Source of the DNA: Methylobacterium phyllostachyos
GTDB lineage: Bacteria > Pseudomonadota > Alphaproteobacteria > Rhizobiales > Beijerinckiaceae
Assembly (NCBI RefSeq): GCF_900103445.1
Contig: NZ_FNHS01000007.1
Location: 186,001-250,000, forward strand
Direction: 5' to 3'
Length of the DNA stretch: 64,000 nucleotides
Position 1 is the first letter of the stretch; every line of letters begins with the position of its first letter. Below are positions 8,289 to 17,514 of this stretch, piece after piece. The position numbers were made by a program, and so were the translations under genes. The notes below the pieces were generated by a model that saw only the letters and a list, made by a program, of their open reading frames with translations, did not search any database and was not told where the DNA came from.

Positions 8289-9677
8289 ATGAACGAGAGT
8301 TCACCGATCCGGACCGACACGGCCCGCGCCTACCAGCCCGGCGAGGCGCCCGCGCGCGAGGTTCGGACGCGGCGGTTCCGGCCGATCCGCTGGCTCGTGA
8401 TCCTGGTGCTGCTGGCCGGCGCCGGGGCGATCGGCCATCGCTGGTACGAGGCCCGGACCGACAAGGCGGCCGAGCCCGCGACAGCGCACCGGACCGGCGG
8501 CCGCGGCGGCCGGCACGGCGGGGCCGACATGCCGCAGGCGGTGGGCATCGCGACGGTCGCGACCGGCGACATGCCGGTGATCCTCCAGGGCCTCGGCACC
8601 GTGACGCCGCTGGCCACCGTGACGGTGAAGTCGCAGATCAGCGGCTACCTCACGCAGGTGCAGTTCCGGGAAGGCCAGATGGTCAAGGCGGGCGACGAGC
8701 TCGCCCGGATCGATTCGCGGCCCTACGAGGCCCTGCTCGCCCAGTACCAGGGCCAGCTCGCCCGCGATCAGGCGCTCCTGCAGAACTCGAAGCTCGATCT
8801 TCAGCGCTACCAGACGCTGAACCGGCAGGATTCGATCTCGAAGCAGAACGTCGACACGCAGGCTGCGCTGGTGAAGCAGAACGAGGGCACAGTCGCGGCC
8901 GACCAGGCGCTGGTCGACCAGCAGAAGCTCAACATCGCCTACACGCACATCACGTCGCCGGTGGACGGGCGGGTCGGCCTACGGCAGGTCGACCAGGGCA
9001 ACTACATCTCGGCCGCCTCGACGGCGATCGTGGTGGTGACCCAGCTCCACCCGATCTCGGTGGTGTTCACCCTGCCGGAGGACGACGTCGCGCGGGTGAT
9101 GCGGCAGGTGCGGGCCGGCGCGAAGCTCACCGTGCGGGCCTACGATCGCGGCGACGCCCACGAGATCGCCACCGGCCGGCTCGACACGGTCGACAACCAG
9201 ATCGACACGACCACTGGCACGGTGAAGCTGCGCGCGCTGTTCGACAACGGCGACGAGGAGTTGTTCCCGAACCAGTTCGTCAACGCGAAACTGACGGTCG
9301 ACACGGTGCGGGGCGCGACGCTGGTGCCGAACGCCGCCCTGCTCCAGGGCACGCCCGGCACCTACGTCTACCTGATGGACGGGGACAACAAGGTCACGGT
9401 CCGGCCGATCAAGACCGGCGAGACCGACGGGACCCACACCGTGGTGGTCTCCGGCCTGAACCCGGGCGACCGTGTCGTCACGGACGGCACCGACCGGCTG
9501 AAGGACGGCGCGCCGGTGCGCATCACCGAGGGCGCGCAGGCCGATGCGGGCAAGGCCGCGGAGGCGAAGCCGGACGGCACGGGTGAGGTGAAGTCCGGGG
9601 CGCCGGCCGACGGCACGGCGGACTCGCAAGGGACAACGGAGGGCGGTCGTCGGCACCGGCGCCGTCAGGCGCAGTGA
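8289..9677 (+). CDS. mdtA: RND efflux periplasmic adaptor (membrane fusion protein), MdtA-like
   Basis: The 462-residue protein has a cytoplasmic Arg-rich N-terminus, one membrane anchor (WLVILVLLAGAGAIGH) and a Gly/Arg/His linker. The adaptor domains follow: lipoyl half-motifs (KSQISGYLTQVQFREGQ and ITSPVDGRVGLRQVDQGN), an alpha-hairpin of about 60 residues, a beta-barrel and a membrane-proximal domain. This is the HlyD/MdtA family linking an RND pump to an outer membrane channel. The Gly/Lys/Glu-rich tail ends in RRHRRRQAQ. It is the first gene of the efflux operon and is followed by a palindromic repeat and two RND pumps, as in mdtABC. Confidence 0.92.
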   Translation: MNESSPIRTDTARAYQPGEAPAREVRTRRFRPIRWLVILVLLAGAGAIGHRWYEARTDKAAEPATAHRTGGRGGRHGGADMPQAVGIATVATGDMPVILQGLGTVTPLATVTVKSQISGYLTQVQFREGQMVKAGDELARIDSRPYEALLAQYQGQLARDQALLQNSKLDLQRYQTLNRQDSISKQNVDTQAALVKQNEGTVAADQALVDQQKLNIAYTHITSPVDGRVGLRQVDQGNYISAASTAIVVVTQLHPISVVFTLPEDDVARVMRQVRAGAKLTVRAYDRGDAHEIATGRLDTVDNQIDTTTGTVKLRALFDNGDEELFPNQFVNAKLTVDTVRGATLVPNAALLQGTPGTYVYLMDGDNKVTVRPIKTGETDGTHTVVVSGLNPGDRVVTDGTDRLKDGAPVRITEGAQADAGKAAEAKPDGTGEVKSGAPADGTADSQGTTEGGRRHRRRQAQ

Positions 9678-9706
9678 GGCGGTTGGCAGCGCGCGTGTGC
9701 GGCTTC

Positions 9707-9904
9707 CTCCCCTCTCCCCGCGCGCGGGGAGAGGGCTCCGGCGACCTCGTCGTCGCCGGAGCGAGGCGGCAGCCGAAGGTGAGGGGGCTTGGCCGTAGGA
9801 GCCTCATCCTGCGGCACCCCCTCACCGCCGCTGCGGCTACGCCTCCGCTTCCCGCAGGCACGACAAGGTGCCTGCGGGCCTCTCCCCGCGCGCGGGGAGA
9901 GGGG
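9707..9904. repeat. intra-operon palindromic repeat (mdtA-mdtB junction)
   Basis: Two copies of CCTCTCCCCGCGCGCGGGGA-type palindromes flank a variable centre, at about 9709-9734 and 9880-9904, with GAGGGGGC/GCCCCCTC-like inner arms. The element can fold into one long cruciform. It lies entirely between the mdtA stop and the mdtB start. Confidence 0.8.
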
Positions 9905-9921
9905 AAAAAGGCGGCGCGTCC

Positions 9922-12900
9922 ATGAACCCGTCCCGCCTCTTCATCCTCCGCCCGGTCGCCACGACGCTGCTGATGCTGGCGATCCTGATCGTCGGCGGCG
10001 TGTCGTACCTGAGCCTGCCGATCTCGGCGTTGCCGTCGGTCGATTACCCGACGATCCAGATCCAGACCTTCTATCCCGGTGCCAGCCCCGAGGTGATGAC
10101 CTCCTCGGTCACGGCGCCGCTGGAGCGGCAGTTCGGCCAGCTCGCCAACCTCAACCAGATGACCTCGCAATCCTCCGCAGGGGCCTCGGTCATCACCCTG
10201 CAGTTCAGCCTGGACCTGCCGCTCGACATCGCCGAGCAGCAGGTCCAGGCGGCGATCAACGCGGCCGGCAACCTCCTGCCCTCGGACCTGCCGGCGCCGC
10301 CGATCTACGCCAAGGTCAACCCGGCCGACGCGCCGGTCCTGACGCTCGCGCTCACCTCCAAGACCCTGCCGCTGACCCAGGTGCGCGACCTTGCCGAGTC
10401 ACGGTTGGCCCAGAAGATCAGCCAGGTGGCGGGGGTCGGCCTCGTGAGCATCTCGGGCGGCCAGCGGCCCTCCGTGCGGGTGCGGTTCAACGCCCGGGCG
10501 CTCGCCGCCTACGGGCTCAACATCGACGACCTGCGCACCACCATCACCAACCTCAACGTCAACACGCCGAAGGGCACGATCGACGGGCCGAAGCAATCCT
10601 ACGCGATCAACGCCAACGACCAGATCCGCGACCCGAAGGCCTACAATTCGGCGATCATTGCCTACCGCAACGGCGCTCCGGTGATGCTCTCGGAGGTGGC
10701 CGACGTGGTCGAGGGGCCGGAGAACACCAAGCTCGGCGCCTGGGCCGACACGACGCCGGCGGTAATCCTCAACATCCAGCGCCAGCCCGGCGCCAACGTC
10801 ATCGCGACCGTCGACAAGATCAAATCCCTGCTGCCGCAGCTCCAGGCGAGCCTGCCGGCCGCCGTGGCGGTGGCGCCGCTCACCGACCGGACCAACACGA
10901 TCCGCGCCTCCGTGGAGGACGTGCAGTTCGAGCTCGGCCTCGCCATCGCGCTCGTCGTGCTGGTGATCTTCCTGTTCCTGCGCAGCCTGTCGGCGACCCT
11001 GATCCCGAGCCTGTCGGTGCCCCTGTCGCTGGTCGGCGCCCTGTCGGTGATGGACCTCTACGGCTTCTCCCTCGACAACCTGTCGCTGATGGCGCTCACC
11101 ATCGCCACCGGCTTCGTGGTCGATGATGCCATCGTGGTGATCGAGAACATCGCCCGGCACGTGGAGGCCGGCGATTCGCCCCTGGAGGCGGCGCTCAAGG
11201 GCTCCCGCGAGATCGGCTTCACCATCATCTCGCTGACCGTCTCGCTGATCGCCGTGCTGATCCCGCTCCTGTTCATGGGCGACGTGGTCGGACGGCTGTT
11301 CCACGAATTCGCCATCACGCTCGCGGCGACCATCGTCATCTCGGCGGTGGTGTCGCTGACCCTGGTGCCGATGCTCTGCGCCCGGCTCCTGAAGCACGTC
11401 CCCGAGGCGGGACACCGCCGCCGGGAGGGCGCGATCGGCCGCCTCGGGCGCCGCGCCATCGACGGCACGATCGAGGCCTATGGCCGGGCGCTCCGGGTGG
11501 TGCTGAACCACCAGGGCCTGACGCTGCTGGTGGCGTTGGGGACCCTCGCCCTCACCGTCTACCTGTTCATGGTGATCCCAAAAGGCTTCTTCCCCGTGCA
11601 GGATACGGGCGTGATCCAGGGCATCACCCAGGCCGATCAGTCGGTCTCCTATGCCGCCATGGCCGAGCGCCAGCAGCGGATGGCCGAGATCGTCCTGAAG
11701 GACCCGGACGTGGCGAGCCTGTCTTCGTTCATCGGGGTCGACGGCCAGAACGTCACGCTCAATTCCGGCCGGATGCTGATCAACCTGAAGCCCCGGGAGG
11801 CGCGCACGGCGTCCGCCAGCGCGATCATCCGGCGGATCTCGGCGGCCGCCGCCAACCAGCCCGGCATGCGGCTCTACATGCAGCCGGTCCAGGACCTGAC
11901 CATCGACACCGCGGTCTCCGCGACCCAGTACCAAGTGATCCTGGAGAGCCCGAACATCGACGATTTCGAGACCTGGGTGCCGCGCTTCACCGAGGCCTTG
12001 GCGCAATCGCCCGTGGTCAGGGACGTGGCGAGCGACCACCAGGGCCAGGGGCTCGCCGCCTACGTGACCATCGACCGGCCCACCGCCGGCCGCTACGGCA
12101 TCACCCCCGCCACCATCGACAACGCCCTCTACGACGCCTTCGGGCAGCGGATCATCTCGACGATCTTCACCCAGTCCAACCAGTACCGGGTGATCCTGGA
12201 GGCGGACCCGAAGCTGCACACGACGCTCCGCAGCCTCGATTCGATCTACCTGCCCTCCTCGACGGCGACGAACGGGCAAGTGCCGCTCTCGGCCGTGGCG
12301 CGGATCAGCGAGCGGCGGGCGCCTTTGCTGATCTCGCATCTCGGCCAGTTCCCGGCCACCACCGTGTCGTTCAACCTCGCGCCCGGCGCGGCCCTGGGGC
12401 AGGCGGTCGAGGCGATCGATCAGGCCAAGGTCGCGATCGGCCTGCCGCCCTCGTTCCGGGTGGTACCGCAGGGTTCGGTCTTCGCCTTCCAGGCGGCGCT
12501 CAGCAACGAGCTGTTCCTGGTGCTGGCGGCGATCGTCACCGTCTACATCGTGCTGGGCGTGCTCTACGAGAGCTTCATCCACCCGATCACGATCCTCTCG
12601 ACCCTGCCCTCGGCGGGGATCGGGGCACTGCTCGGCCTGATGCTGTTCGGGCTGTCGCTCGACATCATCGCGGTGATCGGCATCGTGCTCTTGATCGGCA
12701 TCGTGAAGAAGAACGCCATCATGATGATCGACTTCGCGCTCCAGGCGGAGCGTGAGGACGGGCTCGATCCCCGGGACGCGATCTTCCAGGCCTGCCTGCT
12801 GCGCTTCCGACCGATCCTGATGACGACGCTGGCGGCGCTCTTCGCGGCGGTGCCGCTGATCCTCGGCACCGGCGTCGGCTCGGAGCTGCGCCAGCCGCTC

Positions 12901-13044
12901 GGCATCTGCATCGCGGGCGGCCTGATCGTCAGCCAGGTGCTGACGCTGTTCACGACGCCGGTGATCTATCTGGCGTTCGACCGGCTGGAGCGGCGGATTT
13001 CCGGGCGGCGGCCGGAGATTGAGGGCGGCGAGGTGCTGCCATGA
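9922..13044 (+). CDS. mdtB: RND efflux inner membrane pump, MdtB-like
   Basis: The 1040-residue protein has standard AcrB/MdtB length. It begins with [18 protein letters not shown] (TM1), has large periplasmic loops after TM1 and TM7, and carries the TM4 pair of acidic residues in [15 protein letters not shown] that carry the proton relay. Near the C-terminus is the second RND repeat with [18 protein letters not shown]. It exports drugs or other amphiphiles using the proton gradient. The start at ATG 9922 lies after the repeat; the frame upstream is repeat-derived. The stop overlaps the next frame by an ATGA. A tandem of two RND genes suggests a heteromeric MdtBC-type pump. Confidence 0.94.
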   Translation: MNPSRLFILRPVATTLLMLAILIVGGVSYLSLPISALPSVDYPTIQIQTFYPGASPEVMTSSVTAPLERQFGQLANLNQMTSQSSAGASVITLQFSLDLPLDIAEQQVQAAINAAGNLLPSDLPAPPIYAKVNPADAPVLTLALTSKTLPLTQVRDLAESRLAQKISQVAGVGLVSISGGQRPSVRVRFNARALAAYGLNIDDLRTTITNLNVNTPKGTIDGPKQSYAINANDQIRDPKAYNSAIIAYRNGAPVMLSEVADVVEGPENTKLGAWADTTPAVILNIQRQPGANVIATVDKIKSLLPQLQASLPAAVAVAPLTDRTNTIRASVEDVQFELGLAIALVVLVIFLFLRSLSATLIPSLSVPLSLVGALSVMDLYGFSLDNLSLMALTIATGFVVDDAIVVIENIARHVEAGDSPLEAALKGSREIGFTIISLTVSLIAVLIPLLFMGDVVGRLFHEFAITLAATIVISAVVSLTLVPMLCARLLKHVPEAGHRRREGAIGRLGRRAIDGTIEAYGRALRVVLNHQGLTLLVALGTLALTVYLFMVIPKGFFPVQDTGVIQGITQADQSVSYAAMAERQQRMAEIVLKDPDVASLSSFIGVDGQNVTLNSGRMLINLKPREARTASASAIIRRISAAAANQPGMRLYMQPVQDLTIDTAVSATQYQVILESPNIDDFETWVPRFTEALAQSPVVRDVASDHQGQGLAAYVTIDRPTAGRYGITPATIDNALYDAFGQRIISTIFTQSNQYRVILEADPKLHTTLRSLDSIYLPSSTATNGQVPLSAVARISERRAPLLISHLGQFPATTVSFNLAPGAALGQAVEAIDQAKVAIGLPPSFRVVPQGSVFAFQAALSNELFLVLAAIVTVYIVLGVLYESFIHPITILSTLPSAGIGALLGLMLFGLSLDIIAVIGIVLLIGIVKKNAIMMIDFALQAEREDGLDPRDAIFQACLLRFRPILMTTLAALFAAVPLILGTGVGSELRQPLGICIAGGLIVSQVLTLFTTPVIYLAFDRLERRISGRRPEIEGGEVLP

Positions 13045-13889
13045 TGAAGCGGGACGATGCCGCCTCACCCCCTCCCCCCTCTGCGGGGGAGGGTGGCCCC
13101 GGCGTCAGCAGGGGTCGGGAGAGGGGCAGCGCGACGGTTCAGGATCTGAGGTTCGTCACGACCTTTCCGGATGCGTCGCTCCCCTCTCCCGACCCCCTTC
13201 GGGGGCCACCCTCCCCCGCAGAGGGGGGAGGGAAAGCGTGTGGCAGGTCCGACTCAGAAATACCTCTGAACGGCCAGCGTCCTGGCAAGCCCGATCCGCG
13301 CCTGCGCGCCTTCGCCCGCAAGCAGCGGCGATTCTACACCCGCGCCGAGGATGCCGTCTGGCAGCAGGTGCGCGCCGGGCGCTTCCACGGGCTGAAGTTC
13401 CGGCGGCAGGTTCCGATCCCGCCATACATTGCCGATTTCCTCTGTGCCTCCGCACGCCTGATCGTCGAACTGGATGGCGAGCCGCACGAGACCGAGGCGC
13501 GTCGTCTCCGCGATGCGAAGCGCGATGCTTGGCTGAAAGGCCAAGGGTTCACGATTCTGCGCTTCCCAAACGAGCTTGTGCTGAGCAATCTGGACGCTGT
13601 GCTTGATAGAGTTGCTGAAGCCGTCGCGACAAAGACAAGTCAAAGCTCCTCCCTCCCCTCTCTGCGGGGGAGGGTACCCTGCGCAGCAGGGGGGGAGAGG
13701 GGAGCAACGGTGCAGAACGAGGCTGTGCCCGTCATGCAGGCCGCGCCTCATTCTGAAGCCGCGTCCCCTCTCCCGACCCCTGCTGACGCAGGGGCCACCC
13801 TCCCCCGCAGAGGGGGGAGGGAGATGCGCTGGGCCGATCGTTCTTCTTTCGATCAGGATGCGCCAGCCCACGGGAGCCCCCGCCCGTGA
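13041..13889 (+). CDS. DUF559 endonuclease-like protein embedded in repeats
   Basis: The frame runs unbroken from an ATG overlapping the mdtB stop (ATGA) to a TGA overlapping the mdtC GTG start (GTGA). Only the middle, about residues 88-195, is recognisable: [67 protein letters not shown]. That is the DUF559 domain, a restriction-endonuclease-like fold related to very-short-patch-repair enzymes, with the D-x(n)-E-x-D-type acidic residues. The flanks (about 14-75 and 205-265) translate palindromic repeats. The true start may lie nearer the domain. It is not a normal member of RND operons and was probably inserted together with the repeats. Confidence 0.72.
   Translation: MMKRDDAASPPPPSAGEGGPGVSRGRERGSATVQDLRFVTTFPDASLPSPDPLRGPPSPAEGGGKACGRSDSEIPLNGQRPGKPDPRLRAFARKQRRFYTRAEDAVWQQVRAGRFHGLKFRRQVPIPPYIADFLCASARLIVELDGEPHETEARRLRDAKRDAWLKGQGFTILRFPNELVLSNLDAVLDRVAEAVATKTSQSSSLPSLRGRVPCAAGGERGATVQNEAVPVMQAAPHSEAASPLPTPADAGATLPRRGGREMRWADRSSFDQDAPAHGSPRP
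13062..13236. repeat. long palindromic repeat, copy between mdtB and DUF559 domain
   Basis: The left arm (about 13066-13135, CCCTCCCCCCTCTGCGGGGG...) pairs with the right arm (about 13180-13236) around a variable centre of about 45 bases. The arms are near-identical to copies at 13647, 32508 and 35203. Read in the plus frame here it encodes [10 protein letters not shown] and [10 protein letters not shown]. Confidence 0.85.
13647..13829. repeat. long palindromic repeat, copy between DUF559 domain and mdtC
   Basis: It has the same architecture as the copy at 13062-13236: CCCTCCCCTCTCTGCGGGGG arm, variable centre, then CCCCTCTCCCGACCCC and CCCTCCCCCGCAGAGGGGGG arm. Together the two copies bracket the DUF559 domain. 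Confidence 0.85.
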
Positions 13890-16800
13890 ACATCTCCGAG
13901 CCGTTCATCCGGCGGCCGGTGGCGACCACGCTGCTCACCATCGGCGTGCTGCTTGCCGGGCTGTTCGCCTTTCTGAAGCTGCCGGTGGCACCGCTGCCGC
14001 AGATCGACTTCCCGGTCATCTTGGTTCAGGCCCAGATGGCCGGGGCCTCCCCCGACACCATGGCCACCACGGTGGCGGCGCCCTTGGAGCGGCGGCTCGG
14101 CGCCATCGCGGACGTCAACGAGATGACGTCCACCAATACGCTGGGCTCCACCCGGATCGTGCTGCTGTTCGGCCTCAACCGCGACATCGACGGCGCCGCC
14201 CGCGACGTCCAGGCTGCCATCAACGCGGCGCGTGCCGACCTGCCGACGGCGCTCCGCCAGAACCCGACCTACCGGAAGTTCAACCCCGCCGACACGCCGA
14301 TCATCATCCTCGGCATGACCTCGGACACGCTCACCCGCGGCCAGGTCTACGATTCCGCCGCCACCGTGGTGCAGCAGAAGCTGTCGCAGCTGCCGGGCGT
14401 CGGCAACGTCGATATCGGCGGCTCGTCCCTGCCGGCGGTGCGGGTCGAGCTCGATCCTACGGCCCTGTTCAATTACGGCATCGGCCTTGAGGGTATCCGC
14501 GCCGCGCTCGCCTCGGCCAACGCCAATTCGCCCAAGGGCGAGATCGACGCGGGCGACCGGCGCTACCAGCTCTACGCCAACGACCAGGGTCGGAAGGCCG
14601 CCGATTACCGCGACATCATCGTGGCCTACCGCAATGGCGCCGCGGTGAAGCTCACCGATGTCGGCCAGGTGCTCGACGGGGTTGAGGACAAGCGCAACCT
14701 CGGCATCGTCAACGGCAAGCCCGGCGTGCTGCTGTTCGTCTATAAGCAGCCCGGCGCCAACGTGGTCGAGACCATCAAGGCCGTGAAGGAGGCCCTGCCA
14801 CAGATCACCGCGGCGCTGCCCGGCGGCATCGATATCAAGCTCACCGGCGACCGCAGCGCGACCATCCGCGCCTCCCTCTCGGCCACCGAGGAGACGCTGC
14901 TCGTGGCGGTCGGCCTCGTGATCCTGGTGGTGTTCGGCTTCCTGCGCTCCTGGCGGGCCACGCTGATCCCGGCGGTCGCCGTGCCGATCTCGATCATCGG
15001 CACCTTCTCGGCGATGTACCTGCTCGGCTACTCGCTCAACATCCTGTCCCTCACCGCGCTGATCATCGGCACCGGCTTCGTGGTCGACGACGCCATCGTG
15101 GTGCTGGAGAACGTCCAGCGGCACATCGAGGCGGGCAAGCCCCGGCTCCAGGCGGCGCTGATCGGCGCCCGGGAGGTCGGCTTCACGGTGATCTCGATGA
15201 GCCTGTCGCTCATCGCGGTGTTCCTGCCGATCCTGCTGATGGGCGGCCTCGTCGGCCGCATCTTCCAGGAATTTTCGGTGACCCTGTCGCTGTCGATCCT
15301 GATTTCCTTGGTTCTCTCGCTCACAACCACGCCGATGATGTGCGCCCGGCTGCTCCGGGCCGAGGGGCACGGTCCGGATGGGGCACCGGCATCAGGGCGG
15401 CGGCCGAACCTACTGATCCGGATGCTGGAGGGCGGCTTCTCCCGGCTGCTCGGCGCCTATGCGCGGACGCTGGAGGTGGCGCTCGCTCATCCGCGCCTAG
15501 TGCTGCTGACCCTGCTCGCCACGGTGGGGCTCAACGTCTACCTCTATATCATCGTCCCGAAGGGCTTCTTCCCTGAGCAGGATACCGGCCAGATGATGGG
15601 CGGCGTCCAGGCCGACCAGCGCATCTCGTTCCAGTCGATGGAGCAGAAGCTCAAGCAGGCGGCCGCAATCGTCGGCGCGGATCCGGCGATCGAGAGCGTC
15701 GTGGGCTTCACGGGTGGGCGCGGCACCAACTCGGCCAACGTGTTCGTCGGCCTCAAACCCCTCAACGAGCGGGCGCCGATCTCCGCCGTGATGGCCCGGC
15801 TGCGGCCGAAGCTCGCCCAGGTCGCGGGCGCACGGCTCTACGTCTTCCCGCGCCAGGACCTGCAGATGGGCGGCCGCCAGAGCTTCGCCCAGTACCAGTA
15901 CACCCTCCAAGGCGACACCCCCGAGGAGCTGTTCGCCGCCGCCCCGAAGCTGGTGGCGGCCCTCCAGAAGGACCCGACCTTCGCGGACGTGACCTCCGAC
16001 CAGCAGGAGGGCGGCCTGGAGAGCCGGGTCGTGATCGACCGCAACACGGCCTTCCGCTACGGCATCACGCCGAACAAGATCGACAACACCCTCTACGATG
16101 CCTTCGGGCAGCGGCAGGTCTCGACGATCTACAACCCGCTGAACCAGTACCACGTCGTGATGGAGATCGCGCCGCGCTACCTGGAGACGCCGGAGACGCT
16201 GAAGCAGATCTACGTCTCGACCTCGGGCGGCAACGCGGCCGGTTCGGCCACCACCAACGCGGTGGCCGGCACGGTGGCGACGGCGGGCGGCGTCAACACC
16301 AATGCGGCGACCGGCACCAGCAGCCCGGGCAGCGCGGCGTCCGCGTCCGGCGCCTCCGCTGGCTCGGGGGCGGTCGGCGCCGCATCTGGAAGCACGGGCG
16401 CCGCCGCGGCGGCCGCGTCCGCCAGCACGGCCGACACCGCCTCGAACGCCGCCGCCATCGCGTCGGATTCCGCCCGCAACGCCTCCTCCAACGCCATCGC
16501 GGCCTCGAAGGGCGGCGCCTCGTCGAGCGCCCCGGTCTCGGCCGCCAAGGAGACCATGGTCCCGCTCTCGGCCTTCGCGCGGATCGAGCCCGGCAACGCC
16601 CCCACGCAGGTCAGCCACCAGGGCCTGTTCGTGGCGACCACGATCTCGTTCAACCTCGCCCCGGGCAAGAGCCTGTCGGACGCGACCGACGCCATCGACC
16701 GGGCGATGGCCAACCTGCACCTGCCGGCCACGATCCACGGCGAGTATGCGGGCGCCGCCAAGAACTACGTCGCCTCGGCCTCGCGCCAGCCGCTGCTGAT

Positions 16801-17338
16801 CCTGGCGGCGATCCTGGCGGTCTACGCGGTGCTGGGGATCCTGTACGAGAGCTTCGTGCACCCGCTCACGATTCTCTCCACCCTCCCCTCGGCCGGCGTC
16901 GGCGCGGTGCTGGCCCTGCTGGTGACGGGGACCGACTTCACCATCATCGCGCTGATCGCGGTGTTCCTGCTGATCGGCATCGTGAAGAAGAACGCGATCA
17001 TGATGATCGACGTGGCGATCGATTCCGAGCGGACCCGGGGCGCGAATCCCGTGGATGCGATCCGGGAGGCCTGTCTCCTGCGCTTCCGGCCGATCATGAT
17101 GACCACGCTGGCGGCGATGCTCGGCGCCGTGCCGTTGATCCTGGCCAACGGCGAGGGCGCGGAGCTGCGCCGGCCGCTGGGCATCGCCATCGTGGGCGGG
17201 TTGATCGTGAGCCAGATCCTGACGCTCTACACCACCCCCGTCGTGTATCTCACCCTTGACCGACTCAGGCACAGGGTGCTCGACCGCCGCAGGCGCGCCG
17301 GACGGGGCGGAGAAGCAGCCCTGCCGGCCGGAGAATGA
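13886..17338 (+). CDS. mdtC: RND efflux inner membrane pump, MdtC-like, with low-complexity insertion
   Basis: The 1150-residue protein starts at a GTG ([17 protein letters not shown]) that overlaps the previous stop. It has RND organisation: TM4 acidic pair in [15 protein letters not shown] and the C-terminal [18 protein letters not shown]. It is about 110 residues longer than its mdtB partner. The excess is one block, about residues 780-888, made almost wholly of Ala, Ser, Gly, Thr and Asn, between IYVSTSGG and MVPLSAF. In MdtC-type pumps that junction lies in the second periplasmic domain. The protein probably forms a heterotrimer with MdtB. The stop overlaps an ATG (ATGA). Confidence 0.93.
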   Translation: MNISEPFIRRPVATTLLTIGVLLAGLFAFLKLPVAPLPQIDFPVILVQAQMAGASPDTMATTVAAPLERRLGAIADVNEMTSTNTLGSTRIVLLFGLNRDIDGAARDVQAAINAARADLPTALRQNPTYRKFNPADTPIIILGMTSDTLTRGQVYDSAATVVQQKLSQLPGVGNVDIGGSSLPAVRVELDPTALFNYGIGLEGIRAALASANANSPKGEIDAGDRRYQLYANDQGRKAADYRDIIVAYRNGAAVKLTDVGQVLDGVEDKRNLGIVNGKPGVLLFVYKQPGANVVETIKAVKEALPQITAALPGGIDIKLTGDRSATIRASLSATEETLLVAVGLVILVVFGFLRSWRATLIPAVAVPISIIGTFSAMYLLGYSLNILSLTALIIGTGFVVDDAIVVLENVQRHIEAGKPRLQAALIGAREVGFTVISMSLSLIAVFLPILLMGGLVGRIFQEFSVTLSLSILISLVLSLTTTPMMCARLLRAEGHGPDGAPASGRRPNLLIRMLEGGFSRLLGAYARTLEVALAHPRLVLLTLLATVGLNVYLYIIVPKGFFPEQDTGQMMGGVQADQRISFQSMEQKLKQAAAIVGADPAIESVVGFTGGRGTNSANVFVGLKPLNERAPISAVMARLRPKLAQVAGARLYVFPRQDLQMGGRQSFAQYQYTLQGDTPEELFAAAPKLVAALQKDPTFADVTSDQQEGGLESRVVIDRNTAFRYGITPNKIDNTLYDAFGQRQVSTIYNPLNQYHVVMEIAPRYLETPETLKQIYVSTSGGNAAGSATTNAVAGTVATAGGVNTNAATGTSSPGSAASASGASAGSGAVGAASGSTGAAAAAASASTADTASNAAAIASDSARNASSNAIAASKGGASSSAPVSAAKETMVPLSAFARIEPGNAPTQVSHQGLFVATTISFNLAPGKSLSDATDAIDRAMANLHLPATIHGEYAGAAKNYVASASRQPLLILAAILAVYAVLGILYESFVHPLTILSTLPSAGVGAVLALLVTGTDFTIIALIAVFLLIGIVKKNAIMMIDVAIDSERTRGANPVDAIREACLLRFRPIMMTTLAAMLGAVPLILANGEGAELRRPLGIAIVGGLIVSQILTLYTTPVVYLTLDRLRHRVLDRRRRAGRGGEAALPAGE

Positions 17339-17346
17339 TGGTTAAG

Positions 17347-17360
17347 GTTTCACGTGAAAC
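17347..17360. other. parS-like ParB binding site
   Basis: GTTTCACGTGAAAC is a perfect 14-bp palindrome. With its flanks (GGTTTCACGTGAAACA) it matches the bacterial parS consensus TGTTTCACGTGAAACA at 15 of 16 positions. It lies at the mdtC/outer-membrane-factor junction, about 24 kb from the replication origin proposed here. Origin-proximal position is typical for chromosomal parS. Confidence 0.75.
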
Positions 17361-17402
17361 ATCGGCGGCCGCGATGAGCCGCGTGGGTTGGTCCAACCCA
17401 CA

Positions 17403-17514
17403 CCCTCATCCTGAGGTGCGGCGAAGCCGCCTCGAAGGAGGGCTCCAGGGATCGCACGGCCGGCTGGAAGGCTCCGTCGAGGCGTGCGCTCCGCTCCGGC
17501 ACCTCAGGATGAGG
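17403..17514. repeat. CCTCATCCTGAGG-type palindromic repeat
   Basis: CCTCATCCTGAGGTGC at the left and GCACCTCAGGATGAGG-type sequence at the right form an inverted repeat of about 110 bases, with inner arms GCCTCGAAGGAGGG/GGCTCCGTCGAGGC-like. It is a third repeat family, distinct from the CCCTCC and AAAAGG families in this window. Confidence 0.75.

Noticed and set aside
13062..13829. Repeated GC-rich units that at first resemble a CRISPR array or tandem repeats.
   Set aside because: Units are palindromic, separated by unequal distances and by a coding domain, with no regular spacers and no cas genes.
17335..17508. N-terminal extension of the outer membrane factor gene up to the ATG overlapping the mdtC stop.
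   Set aside because: It would translate a parS site and a palindromic repeat and push the lipoprotein signal peptide about 70 residues inside; a start at 17509 is simpler.
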